64,000 nt of DNA, from the NCBI GenBank assembly GCA_949318235.1, contig OX439130.1, positions 40,154,835 to 40,218,834 of the forward strand, written 5' to 3'. The position numbers and the translations under genes are program-made. Under the pieces are notes generated by a model. That model was not told where the DNA came from and searched no databases. It worked only from the letters and a program-made list of their open reading frames with translations. Shown here in pieces: positions 13,998 through 28,460 of the stretch (within the stretch, counting starts at the first letter, position 1; each line of letters begins with the position of its first letter). Source of the DNA: Ecdyonurus torrentis (lineage: Eukaryota; Arthropoda; Insecta; Ephemeroptera; Heptageniidae).

Positions 13998-13998
13998 C
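13939..13998 (+). repeat. (TC)n microsatellite, interrupted
   Basis: About 30 units with a TTTC interruption near 13954 and a CCC near 13976. Confidence 0.95.
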
Positions 13999-15224
13999 AT
14001 AAAAATTAAAATTCTGAGCTCTCAGTACTCTTACAAAAAAAATTATATCGTTTTTCTATATAATGAATAAATTTATTACTATATAAGAAATAAAATACGT
14101 AATATTAATTATAGAAGTAGATTTATTGAAGTTGAATTGCACTCGCTCGGAAACATGAGTGCAAAATGATGTAATTGAGATTCAAAGTAATTTGTTCACT
14201 GTGTAGAATGTTATACATTCACATCTTATATATAAGTGTTTCTTATTACATTTAATTAGTGTATTGCAGATATTAATTATAATGCAAGTAATAATATTTT
14301 ATTGATTTGTAATATATTTATGTTTGAATACTTCAAATAATCTTGTTTCTTATATTTAACTTATGATTCTTATATACATTCAAGTCTCCATTTAAAATTA
14401 AATATATGAGTTCGAGTTATTATGGTTAGTGTGGTAGTATTGACACTTTTACTTATTTTAGGACTTTGAAAATTTAACATTAAATAGATAAAAATATGGT
14501 CTTTCTTTTGACTAAATTTCAAATCCCTGAAACGAGTAATAGTATTTAAAAAAATGCAACTGCCAATTCTATATAGTAAAATGACCGATACCTGTTAAAA
14601 TTGTTATACAGTATATTATTTAATATTTCATAGAAGCCAAGAAAATGCATTTTGTTACTTATTTATCTTCTTACAACTTCTATAATTATATATAAAAAAA
14701 CACCAACAAAAAATAATCAAAAACCAATATCTATAAATAAAAAAAACTATTCTATTATACTGTATATATCAAATTATTTATCAATAAAGAATCAATAATT
14801 TATAGGTATCACCTTATTAATTTATAATGAATGGGATAGATATAATAATAAAAAATAAAAATGTTATTATACCATGACAATGAACTATAAAATATATTTC
14901 ATTCAATGCTAATAAATAAAACAAAAGTATAATAATGATTACGTTCACTTTGATTTTGTATAATAGAGATATTAATAATTGAAAGTATAAGTGGGCAGTA
15001 TATATGGTTTATTGCAAGTGTTCACGCTAATATTGATTCTTTAAGTAGTTTTGTTTTGTTATGTGGTGACAAGCAGTTTTTCTTACAGCTTCTCTTTTGC
15101 CACTGATATATTTGATTCTTTATAAATTGGTGCTATACAATAAAGTGTTCTATTTTATTAACACTGATCTCAATAATGTGACAATTTTTGTATTATAGTT
15201 TTGCGTTGGCTAATTTTGATTATG

Positions 15225-15520
15225 TATAGGGTCTATGCATTCATGTTAAAGTCGAAGCCATGTTGGATCACTCAATAACATGGACAGCATAGGAAAATAA
15301 CTCATTTTGCCACTAAGCAATATTTTTGAGAGCATTGAAGCTGTTAATAGGTTGAGTAAGTCTCTAAAAGTTTGTGAGAAAAATAATTAACGAAACATTT
15401 TCCGATTTCCCAAAGAAAATATACAAAATTGAAGTTTTTACTATGCTGAGCAATGTTATTAATTACTTCAGTATGTCCTCCAATTGCATTAAATATGACG
15501 TCATTCGCATACACTCTATA
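15225..15520 (+). mobile_element. MITE family A, copy 2
   Basis: Begins TATAGGGTCTATGC and ends GCATACACTCTATA, a near-complete inverted repeat pair that gives the clearest boundaries of the family. The internal word order is the same as copy 1, including GCCATGTTGGATCACTCAAT, CATTTTGCCA, ATTTTTGAGAGCATTGAAGC, TATGCTGAGCAATG and ATGACGTCATTCG. It is about 296 bp long and non-coding. Direct orientation relative to copy 1. Confidence 0.85.
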
Positions 15521-18632
<3,112 letters not shown>

Positions 18633-18889
18633 CCCAGACAGCAATTTATGGCATAATAAACGTAGAAAAATGGGATAACGTATAAATAAAGGATAAGATA
18701 ATTTTTTCTGGATATTATTCTACTATTATTCGTTTTTTCTACGCAATTTTTAGACATTTTTTAATATACCTTAAATATACGTTTATTAAAGGTCGAATAA
18801 TAGGATATATTTTATAAATTTTAAACGTTTTGTGGAGCCAAGATATTAAACGTTTATTAGATGTTAATAAATATTTGTTTTTTAATATA

Positions 18890-19290
18890 CCAATATTAAA
18901 CGTTTATTATCTACGATTTTTATACATATATTATCTGTTTCTATTTAGGCGTAAAATAAACGTTTTTTAGGTCTTTTCTTTTAGACGTATATTAAACTAT
19001 TCCTTTTACACCAATTTTAAACGTTTATTATCTACAATTTTTATACATATATTATCCGATTCTATTTAGGCGTAAAATAAACGTTTATTAGATCTCTTAT
19101 TTTATACGTATATTAAACTATTCCTTTTACATCAATTTTAAACGTTTATTATCCACAATTTTTATACATATATTTTCCGATTCTATTTAGGCGTAAAATA
19201 AACGTTTATTAGATCTCTTATTTTAGACGTATATTAAACTAGTCCTTTTACACCAATTTTAAACGTTTATTAGGTCCATTCTTTTTGACG
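18890..19290 (+). repeat. 121 bp subterminal tandem repeat of the transposon
   Basis: Three full units and a partial one. Each holds AAACGTTTATTATCTAC-like text, TTTTTATACATATATT, TCTATTTAGGCG, then TAAAATAAACGTTTATTAG and ACGTATATTAAACTA. The AAACG anchors are spaced exactly 121 bases. Confidence 0.85.
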
Positions 19291-20174
19291 TATTTTAAAC
19301 TATGCGAAGTATTCTTCTATTATACGTTTAAAAAATTGTTGTAATCGTCGATTTTTATCCTTCAATATTAAACGTTTATTAGAAGTATTTTTTGCTTATT
19401 TTGAAGGGGTGATTTATACATTTCCCCTCTAGTGACCATCCCATGTCAAAGTAACTGGAAGTGAATTCTTTAGTGTGACTAGCAACATCAATCTCAGGAA
19501 GATGTGTGAAAATTACTCGTCGTTGAAGCAAAGTGCACAAACAAACATACTGGTAAGTGGATTTTATTAATCATGTGTAAATTTTGTACCAAAATATTTA
19601 TATATAGAATTTTAAAAGTAATAAAATTGAGTAATTGGACTTGCAGAACAAAAAAAAAATACAATATGCATGCCATCGACATGCACGTTATATTTATAAT
19701 TTATTTACCATTGCAGTGTGCAGCTCTAAAAAGATTTCTGATTCTTTATTGTATAGAATTAAGGTTTAAAGTGCAGTCGTCTATTTAAATAATTTGTAAT
19801 TTTCTGTAATTTCTTATAATTGATTAAATCATTATTGTAAAAATCTTTTAGCTAGGTTATTGTGTAATTTATGAACGTAGCAACCGCGTGCTTTTTCATA
19901 GCGTCTGTTGTGTATTATATGTTTTTTAAACGTTTTTTATACCAGTCCATGTTAATCGTTTATTATAGGTTTTTTAGACGTATAATATACGTTTTTTGGA
20001 CTTGTAATATAATTTTTTTTTTGTAAATAAAAGAAAATTTCTAGAATAATTTCAACAATACCAATAAATTTGTTATTCAGTACGAAATTAATAAGTTTAG
20101 ATATTATTAGCTATTTTAACTAATTGTAAGTTTATTTTCTTCAATTTATACTAATTTATTTTCTTTATCTGCAG

Positions 20175-20328
20175 GTACATCATACAAAAAGACTGCCTTC
20201 CCGAGCTTGCTATACGACTTGAAGCAGTATTATATCAGCTACTACTACAACGCACTGCGCTGCACTGTGAACATCTAAGATCTACTGCAGCAATGGCACA
20301 AGTAGAGCTTCGACAAAATCAACAGTAA
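20175..20328 (+). CDS. Possible terminal exon inside the 2.4 kb transposon
   Basis: A segment clearly richer in G and C than its surroundings follows a good acceptor (TATTTTCTTTATCTGCAG). In the frame beginning TAC at 20176, with one base completing the previous codon, there are 50 sense codons and then TAA at 20326-20328. The product is rich in Leu, Gln and Ala (for example LEAVLYQLLLQRTALHCEHL) and looks helical. AATAAA follows at 20447-20452. The best upstream donor in the element (CTG|GTAAGT at 19552) closes in a different phase for the ATG at 19502, so the partner exon is not established. I do not recognise the peptide: it could be the end of a transposase-associated protein, a captured host exon, or chance. 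Confidence 0.35.
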
Positions 20329-20446
20329 CTATGAAAATGTCCCCTTGTTTTACACGTAAATTACCCTGTAACGTTATTAAATATGTTTTGAGATATATAA
20401 AGATGTAAAATTGTTATTTCCTGATTTTAAATGTAATTGTTTGGCT

Positions 20447-20452
20447 AATAAA
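20447..20452 (+). terminator. Possible polyadenylation signal AATAAA
   Basis: AATAAA about 120 bases after the stop of the putative transposon exon, followed by T/G-rich text (TGTTTGGTGATG). The hexamer is common by chance in such AT-rich DNA, so support comes only from its position. Confidence 0.3.
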
Positions 20453-21212
20453 CATGTTTGGTGATGCAAAAATTTGTTTGTTTAATTTGTTTACTAGTAA
20501 ATCTTTTATCTTTTATTATAATTTTTATATTTAGTTATTGTATGTGTTAGATTTTAATTTTTTTACTTGCATATCAAGTAAAATTTAGTAACAACAACAA
20601 GTATAACAACAAGTATAATAAAGGTATAAAAAAGGTATAAAAAACGTTTATAGGAAACGTATAATAAACAACTAATAAACCAAAAATATACAGATAAAAA
20701 ACGTATTTTATGTAGGATATTATACGTTTATTAGAATATCTAATAAACGTTTACAAAACGTTTAGCATAATACTAGAAATAAACGTCTTTTATTCTGGAT
20801 ATTATACGTTTATTAGAATATATCTAATAAACGTATTTAAAACGTTCAGCAAATACTAATAATAAACGTAAAATATACCTCTTATAGACGTAAAAGTGAG
20901 GACATTCGTCGGTTTTTTAAACCAATTATATACCAATTTTTAGAACATTGAAATATTCTAATAATAAACGTTTATTAGTCGTTTGGTGCTGTCTGGGTTT
21001 ATACACCTGAATTAAGCACTGCCTTATACATTTTACGTCTATAAGTTTAAGTTGAGGAACAAGGGATATAAATCGTCTTTTAACCACGTATATAGCTTAA
21101 AAGTTAGAAATCATAAAATTGCATTGATATGAAACACGTACAGTATATACGTAGATCATGATACACCCTTTCTCATTGATGAATTTGCACTGATAAAGTT
21201 CGTATGTTTTAG

Positions 21213-21327
21213 CAGCAGCCGGATCAAGTACCACGAGCATCCCCCACACCCCCCAATCACGCAGCAGCAGCAGAAATACCTCGACGACAACAGCACCCCC
21301 TGGATCAACCCCCGCTTGTACGCTGCG
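21213..21327 (+). CDS. Internal exon of an unrecognised protein-coding gene
   Basis: A sharply GC-rich 115 bp island in AT-rich DNA, preceded by ATGTTTTAG and followed by a consensus donor GCG|GTAAGT. In the frame starting AGC at 21214 there are 38 sense codons and no stop; one base before belongs to the previous codon (phase 2 entry), and the exit is phase 0. The peptide contains HEHPPHPP, a QQQQ run (21262-21273), KYLDDN and TPWINPRLYAA. No catalytic motif, membrane segment or signal peptide is seen; the composition suggests a flexible cytoplasmic or linker region, by inference only. The acceptor is AGCAGCAG, so alternative use could drop one or two codons. The phase matches the exon at 54980, the only other clear exon in the window. 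Confidence 0.75.
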
Positions 21328-23373
<2,046 letters not shown>

Positions 23374-23381
23374 ATTATTTA
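23374..23381. repeat. Left 8 bp target duplication of the foldback element
   Basis: ATTATTTA immediately left of the element; the same eight bases occur at 27430-27437 immediately right of it. Confidence 0.75.
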
Positions 23382-23541
23382 GGGGCATCGGAATTGATTA
23401 GAATTGGAAATGGTTAGAATCGGAAATGGTTAGAAAAAATAAGAGTGGTGGGGATGAGTTCGATGAGACGACGTCAGTGGTGGGGGGTGTCTTATTTTAT
23501 AATAATATGGCAACATGGCATTGCATTTTATTTATTACATA

Positions 23542-24062
23542 GTGGAATTGATTAGAATGGGAATTGGTTAGAATCGGAACTGGTTAGAAAGAAATTATTA
23601 TTTATTTTATTGAGTGGAATTGATTAGAATGGGAATTGGTTAGAATCGGAACTGGTTAGAAAGAAATTTTTATTTATTTTATTGAGTGGAATTGATTAGA
23701 ATGGGAATTGGATAGAATCGGAACTGGTTAGAAAGAAATTTTTATTTATTTTATTGAGTGGAATTGATTAGAATGGGAATTGGTTAGAATCGGAACTGGT
23801 TAGAAAAATATTTTTATTTATTTTATTGAGTGGAATTGATTAGAATGGGAATTGGTTAGAATCGGAACTGGTTAGAAAAATATTTTTATTTATTTTATTG
23901 ACTGGAATTGATTAGAATGGGAATTGGTTAGAATCGGAATTGGTTAGAAAGATATTTTCATTTTTTTTATTGACTGGAATTGATTAGAAAGGGAATTGGT
24001 TAGAATGGGAATTGGTTAGAAATATATTTTTGTTTATTTTATTGAGTGGAATTGGTTAGAAG
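23542..24062 (+). repeat. 72 bp tandem array, left arm
   Basis: About seven units of roughly 72 bp. Each unit has three copies of the word GGAATTGRTTAGAA or close variants (GGAACTGGTTAGAA), then an A/T spacer ending TTATTTTATTGAGT. Point changes distinguish units, for example GGATAG in place of GGTTAG near 23710 and GACTGG near 23900. Confidence 0.9.
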
Positions 24063-24162
24063 GATATGTTATTTACGCGCGTCTTATTTAAAACTTTATT
24101 TAATCGTTATCTGCTGTATTATTTGCTATTTAAAAGCATCAAACTATTATTCAGAATATAAC

Positions 24163-24472
24163 TACAGAATTTAAGCATACATATTAAAGCCAACGCCATG
24201 TTGGATCAATCAATATTATACGCCGCATAGGAAAATGACTCGTTTTGCCAGTTCAAAAATAGTAAACAATATTTTTGAGAGCATTATTGCTGTTAATAGG
24301 ATAAATTAGAATCTCAGATATGCGAGAAAAATAATAATAACAGAATATTGACCGTTTTTACAAATAAAAGTGCAAAAACTGAAGTTTGTTCTATGCTGAG
24401 CAATGTTGTTCATTGATCCAGTATGGCGTCGAAGCGCAATCAGTATGACGTCATGCGAAATATTACTCTGTA
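24163..24472 (+). mobile_element. MITE family A, copy 3, nested in the left arm
   Basis: Begins TACAGAATTTAAGCATAC and ends GCGAAATATTACTCTGTA, imperfect inverted repeats beginning and ending with TA. Internal words are those of copies 1 and 2 (AACGCCATGTTGGATCAAT, CGTTTTGCCA, ATTTTTGAGAGCATT, TATGCTGAGCAATG, ATGACGTCATGCG). It is diverged from those copies but matches its partner in the right arm almost base for base. Confidence 0.8.
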
Positions 24473-24994
24473 ATCTATTTTTATCGCTTAATTTTATTGC
24501 TGAGGGCTGAGGCTGTGCTGTAGAAATTTAGAATTTAAGTAAATTTAGGGCACATAGTATTGTGTGTTTTCTGTAAAATATATTCTTTCATGCAAACGCC
24601 GCATCATACATTTTTTTTCTTCACTTTATTCTTTATAAATTAATTATACAGTGGGTAATAAATTGGTTATATTTTGTAATGTGTTTTCAAATGAATTTCA
24701 AAGGTTTGTACCGTCAACGTAACTTGTTAGTATAAATGTTATTTCTTCAGTGGGAAACAGTTCAGTTAGCTCTCCATATCATAAATAACATTGTATTGTT
24801 TACATATAACAAATTTATTCTTAAAAACGTCTTATAAGTAATTTTTAGCTACTTTTCTACGTGTAGACTTACGATAAAAAAATAATAAATTTTACTTGTT
24901 ACAAAAATAAGAGTGAAATAAATAGGTTCAGGAGCGTAGCCAGGATTTACACTGGTACGGTGGGGGGTTGGTCGGGTACAGCAAACGCTGAAAG

Positions 24995-25713
24995 AGCCAC
25001 ATAAGTTTATGATGTGCATAAGATACACTCCCCCTTTTGGGAGCGTGGGGTATATTTCTGTCTCTTTTTTTGGCTGCAAGAATAGAAAATTGAGGGTTTT
25101 CAGCAAATTTGTTCTCTTTTATTTTTATTTATTATAGGCCAAATTATTATTATTTATAAGTATAGTCAAATTCTTTAAAGATAACAAATTATTATGAAAA
25201 TATTTATTACAATACAATTATATTAAAAAGAGTTTGTTATGAGCAGATAACTTTTTTTCTGTGTTCTCTACATGGACAACATAAATTACGTAATTTAAGA
25301 TGCACTTATTTTAAATTCATAAATATGTTGTTACTTTAGAACTGGGGAAAAAAAGCTATGAAACATAAAAGAACCAACTTGCATATTATTCAATGCAATA
25401 AATTACGATATTATTGCTAAAATGGGCTAGCATAATATTTTATTTTTTTACCAAGTACATTTTTTTATTATTTTTTTTTCTACTTTAATATACTATTTAA
25501 TAATTAAAAGCAACATATTACCCACTGATTCTGATTAATTACTGTTATTAAAAAAAGCATCTAAAAAAAGAGCAAAAAATATATTTATAATATTATAATG
25601 ATAACAATTATTATTGCATTATTTGTCATTTGCATGGATGATTATATTTTACAAAACACACACAGAATTATTTGTCACCTAGGGCACAAAAAATTGTTTG
25701 TAACTAAGTGTTG
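24995..25713. other. Unique centre of the foldback element
   Basis: About 719 bp between the arms with no inverted partner. It is AT-rich, without a gene. It holds ATAAATTACGTAATTT near 25280 and TATTCAATGCAATAAATTACG near 25386, words shared with the ACGTAAT-ended element family at 46293 and 63600, so the centre may itself contain an old insertion. Confidence 0.55.
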
Positions 25714-26001
25714 CTTTCAGCTTTTGCTGTAACCGACCAACCTCCCACCGTCCCAGTGTAAATCCAGGCTACGCTCCTGAACCTTACACCTTTATTTTTG
25801 TAACAAGTAAAATTTATTATGTTTTTATCGTAAGTCTACACGTAGAAAAGTAGCTAAAATTACTTATAAGACGTTTTTAAGAATAAATTTGTTATATGTA
25901 TACAATGTAATGTTATTTATGATATGGAGAGCTAACTGAACTGTTTCCCACTGAAGAAATAACATTTATACTAACAAGTTACGTTGACGGTTCAAACCTT
26001 T

Positions 26002-26092
26002 GAAATTCAGTTGTTAGTTTGTACTGAAGAGTTACATCTATGTAACTGAACAATTTGTAGAATTTTTGTTTCCCGTGAAGGAAAAAAAAAAA
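26002..26092. repeat. Right-arm segment absent from the left arm
   Basis: Between GAAATTCAG and TACAAAATATAACC the right arm has about 65 more bases than the left arm. The extra piece includes a perfect small hairpin, AGTTACAT, two-base loop, ATGTAACT, and an A run. It marks an insertion or deletion after the arms formed. Confidence 0.6.
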
Positions 26093-26299
26093 ATACAAAA
26101 TATAACCAATTTATTACCCACTGTATAATTAATTTATAAAGAATAAAGTGAAGAAAAAAAATGTATGATGCGGCGTTTGCATGAAAGAATATATTTTACA
26201 GAAAACACACAATACTATGTGCCCTAAATTTACTTAAATTCTAAATTTCTACAGCACAGCCTCAGCCCTCAGCAATAAAATTAAGCGATAAAAATAGAT

Positions 26300-26609
26300 T
26301 ACAGAGTAATATTTCGCATGACGTCATACTGATTGCGCTTCGACGCCATACTGGATCAATGAACAACATTGCTCAGCATAGAACAAACTTCAGTTTTTGC
26401 ACTTTTATTTGTAAAAACGGTCAATATTCTGTTATTATTATTTTTCTCGCATATCTGAGATTCTAATTTATCCTATTAACAGCAATAATGCTCTCAAAAA
26501 TATTGTTTACTATTTTTGAACTGGCAAAACGAGTCATTTTCCTATGCGGCGTATAATATTGATTGATCCAACATGGCGTTGGCTTTAATATGTATGCTTA
26601 AATTCTGTA
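26300..26609 (-). mobile_element. MITE family A, copy 4, nested in the right arm
   Basis: Reverse-complement partner of the copy at 24163, starting TACAGAGTAATATTTCGC and ending GTATGCTTAAATTCTGTA. It occupies the mirrored position in the arm, so the insertion either preceded formation of the inverted arms or was copied by conversion. Confidence 0.8.
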
Positions 26610-26703
26610 GTTATATTCTGAATAATAGTTTGATGCTTTTAAATAGCAAATAATACAGCAGATAACGATTAAATAAAGTTTTAAATAAGACGCGCGTAAA
26701 TAA

Positions 26704-27275
26704 CATATCCTTCTAACCAATTCCACTCAATAAAATAAACAAAAATATATTTCTAACCAATTCCCATTCTAATCAATTCCACTCAATAAAATAAACAAAA
26801 ATATATTTCTAACCAATTCCCATTCTAATCAATTCCAGTCAAAAAAAAAATGAAAATATCTTTCTAACCAATTCCGATTCTAACCAATTCCCATTCTAAT
26901 CAATTCCACTCAATAAAATAAATAAAAATATTTTTCTAACCAGTTCCGATTCTAACCAATTCCCATTCTAATCAATTCCACTCAATAAAATAAATAAAAA
27001 TTTCTTTCTAACCAGTTCCGATTCTAACCAATTCCCATTCTAATCAATTCCACTCAATAAAATAAATAATAATTTCTTTCTAACCAGTTCCGATTCTAAC
27101 CAATTCCCATTCTAATCAATTCCACTCAATAAAATAAATAAAAATTTCTTTCTAACCAGTTCCGATTCTAACCAATTCCCATTCTAATCAATTCCACTCA
27201 ATAAAATAAATAAAAATATTTTTCGAACCAATGCCGATTCTAACCAATTCCCATTCTAATCAATTCCACTATGTA
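26704..27275 (-). repeat. 72 bp tandem array, right arm
   Basis: Inverted partner of the left array, read here as TTCTAACCAATTCC and TTCTAATCAATTCC words with ACTCAATAAAATAAAT spacers. There are about eight units. One unit carries TCGAACCAATGCC near 27223, and the two innermost units lack one subrepeat. Confidence 0.9.
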
Positions 27276-27429
27276 ATAAATAAAATGCAATGCCATGTTG
27301 CCATATTATTATAAAATAAGACACCCCCCACCACTGACGTCGTCTCATCGAACTCATCCCCACCACTCTTATTTTTTCTAACCATTTCCGATTCTAACCA
27401 TTTCCAATTCTAATCAATTCCTGTGACCC

Positions 27430-27437
27430 ATTATTTA
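27430..27437. repeat. Right 8 bp target duplication of the foldback element
   Basis: ATTATTTA directly after the right terminus, identical to 23374-23381. Confidence 0.75.
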
Positions 27438-28397
27438 CACTACACAATGAGTTTGCAAATTTATCTTAAATTTATTAGTATTATCATATTATAATAGTAT
27501 CATATTTTATTATAGCAATATAATATATTATTATCTAAGCTACGGTAATATGAATAATTTGAATTCAACTTTTCATTCAAAGCCTCAACTATACAAAACT
27601 TCATTATAACAAAAATAATTATATAAAGTGAAGCAATTAATCTAATACCAGAAGCAATGACTAATTAAAGTCTAATTTTCTAGTATAGAACTTTAACTTT
27701 AAAAAAATATATATATGTCTATTGAGAGATTGAACAAACAATTAATTCTTGTCTGTGGCTGTACATTGAGCTGCAGTGAGCAACATTATATACAAAACAT
27801 AACATGCAGTTTAGATTTCCCTGCAGCCAGTGCAATAAATATCATCCAATCCACCTGCGAGCTATAATATACGTAGAATTATTTTATAACCTGGTATACT
27901 TATTTATAATAATCAAAGCATTAAACTGACCATCAATAATTATAACAAAAATGCCCTGCAGTTTTGTATATAAGTCTTTTGAATAATAGCAGGGATATTG
28001 TAATTTACGATATATACTTCGTCATATTATGTATGTACTTCATGGGAGAAGATCTAACAGATAAAAGATGATTTTAAATACTGTTCTAATGTCTGAAACT
28101 AGAATTAACTTAGACAGGTGAGAAATGGATTATCATATGTTAACATTTGCCATGGTCATTATTTGTATTTCTTTTTTTTTATGCATTCTTTTATTTTATT
28201 GTTGTTATTATTATTATTATTATTTTTTGCGTAATAAATTAGTTCGACTAGTCTTAATAAATTATTTTAAGGAAATTGTAAAAATGTCTAGACATTTTTT
28301 TCTTAAACTTTATTCACTTGTCAGGAACACAAATTTGAAAACTTATAAGAAAAATGTATCGCAGGAATACCAAAATATAATATTCATTTTTTTCCAG

Positions 28398-28460
28398 CGA
28401 TATCAGTTCGCCAACGACGCCGTGCATTTGCATATTGCAGAAATCGAGTATAAAATGTGA
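28398..28460 (+). CDS. Candidate alternative terminal exon (weak)
   Basis: A short GC-richer segment follows a pyrimidine-rich acceptor (ATTCATTTTTTTCCAG). Read in phase 0, as the donor at 21327 would require, it gives RYQFANDAVHLHIAEIEYKM and then TGA. If used, it would replace the exon at 54980 and end the protein early. AATAAA occurs near 28829. Against it: the segment is only 63 bp and such a frame can arise by chance. It also holds ATTTGCAT, the POU octamer, so its composition might be regulatory instead. Confidence 0.25.
   Translation, partial: RYQFANDAVHLHIAEIEYKM

Larger units (their letters stand above)
7614..15224. other. AT-rich non-coding stretch with microsatellites
   Basis: No convincing exon on either strand. 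It holds the arrays listed separately, a poly-T run of 30 at 11250-11279, and a direct repeat GGCGCCAACCCT at 8871 and 8891. Stretches at 9458-9545 and 11595-11883 contain ACACGGAGAAAA or CAGACAAAAATAAAT and resemble ends of the 46293/58780 element family. Segment 12440-12860 is of higher complexity but could not be assigned. Confidence 0.55.
18633..20997 (+). mobile_element. 2.4 kb TIR DNA transposon with AATAAACGTTTATT repeats
   Basis: The left end CCCAGACAGCA (18633-18643) is the exact reverse complement of the right end TGCTGTCTGGG (20987-20997). Both ends carry dense copies of AAACGTTTATTA and related words, built on the self-complementary core AATAAACGTTTATT. On the left these form a ~121 bp tandem repeat (AAACGTTTATTA at 18898, 19019, 19140 and 19261); on the right a separate ~80 bp repeat carries ATTATACGTTTATTAGAATA at 20719 and 20800. 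The centre (about 19400-20500) is different, more complex sequence with a possible splice donor at 19552, an acceptor at 20174 and an AATAAA at 20447. Target duplication is unclear (TT on both sides at most). Subterminal transposase-binding arrays of this kind are known in several DNA transposon superfamilies; which one this is cannot be decided here. The element is probably non-autonomous or decayed. Confidence 0.8.
23382..27429. mobile_element. 4.05 kb foldback-like element with ~1.6 kb inverted arms
   Basis: The left arm (23382-24994) and right arm (25714-27429) are inverted copies around a unique centre of about 719 bp. The outer ends, GGGGCATCGGAATTG and the complement of the right end GGGTCACAGGAATTG, agree at 12 of 15 positions, and ATTATTTA flanks both sides. 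From the outside inward each arm has a GGAATTGATTAGAA-rich segment, a block with ACGACGTCAGTGGTGG, about seven 72 bp tandem repeats, ACGCGCGTC, a nested MITE family A copy, an AT-rich block and AGGAGCGTAGCC(A/T)GGATTT. No transposase is visible. Very long inverted repeats made of tandem units are typical of foldback and Galileo-type elements; an 8 bp duplication is also typical of hAT and Merlin. I leave the superfamily open. The arms are close to identical over long runs, pointing to recent activity or ongoing gene conversion. Confidence 0.85.

Noticed and set aside
19573..19788. 71-codon frame in the 2.4 kb transposon
   Set aside because: Composition is intron-like and it lies between the better donor at 19552 and acceptor at 20174.
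24849..25106. 85-codon minus-strand frame in the foldback element
   Set aside because: It lies across the end of the left arm, its counterpart in the right arm is not kept open, and no transposase motif is present.
23542..27275. CRISPR-like spaced repeats
   Set aside because: Units are direct tandem repeats without unique spacers, in an inverted-arm element in eukaryotic DNA.
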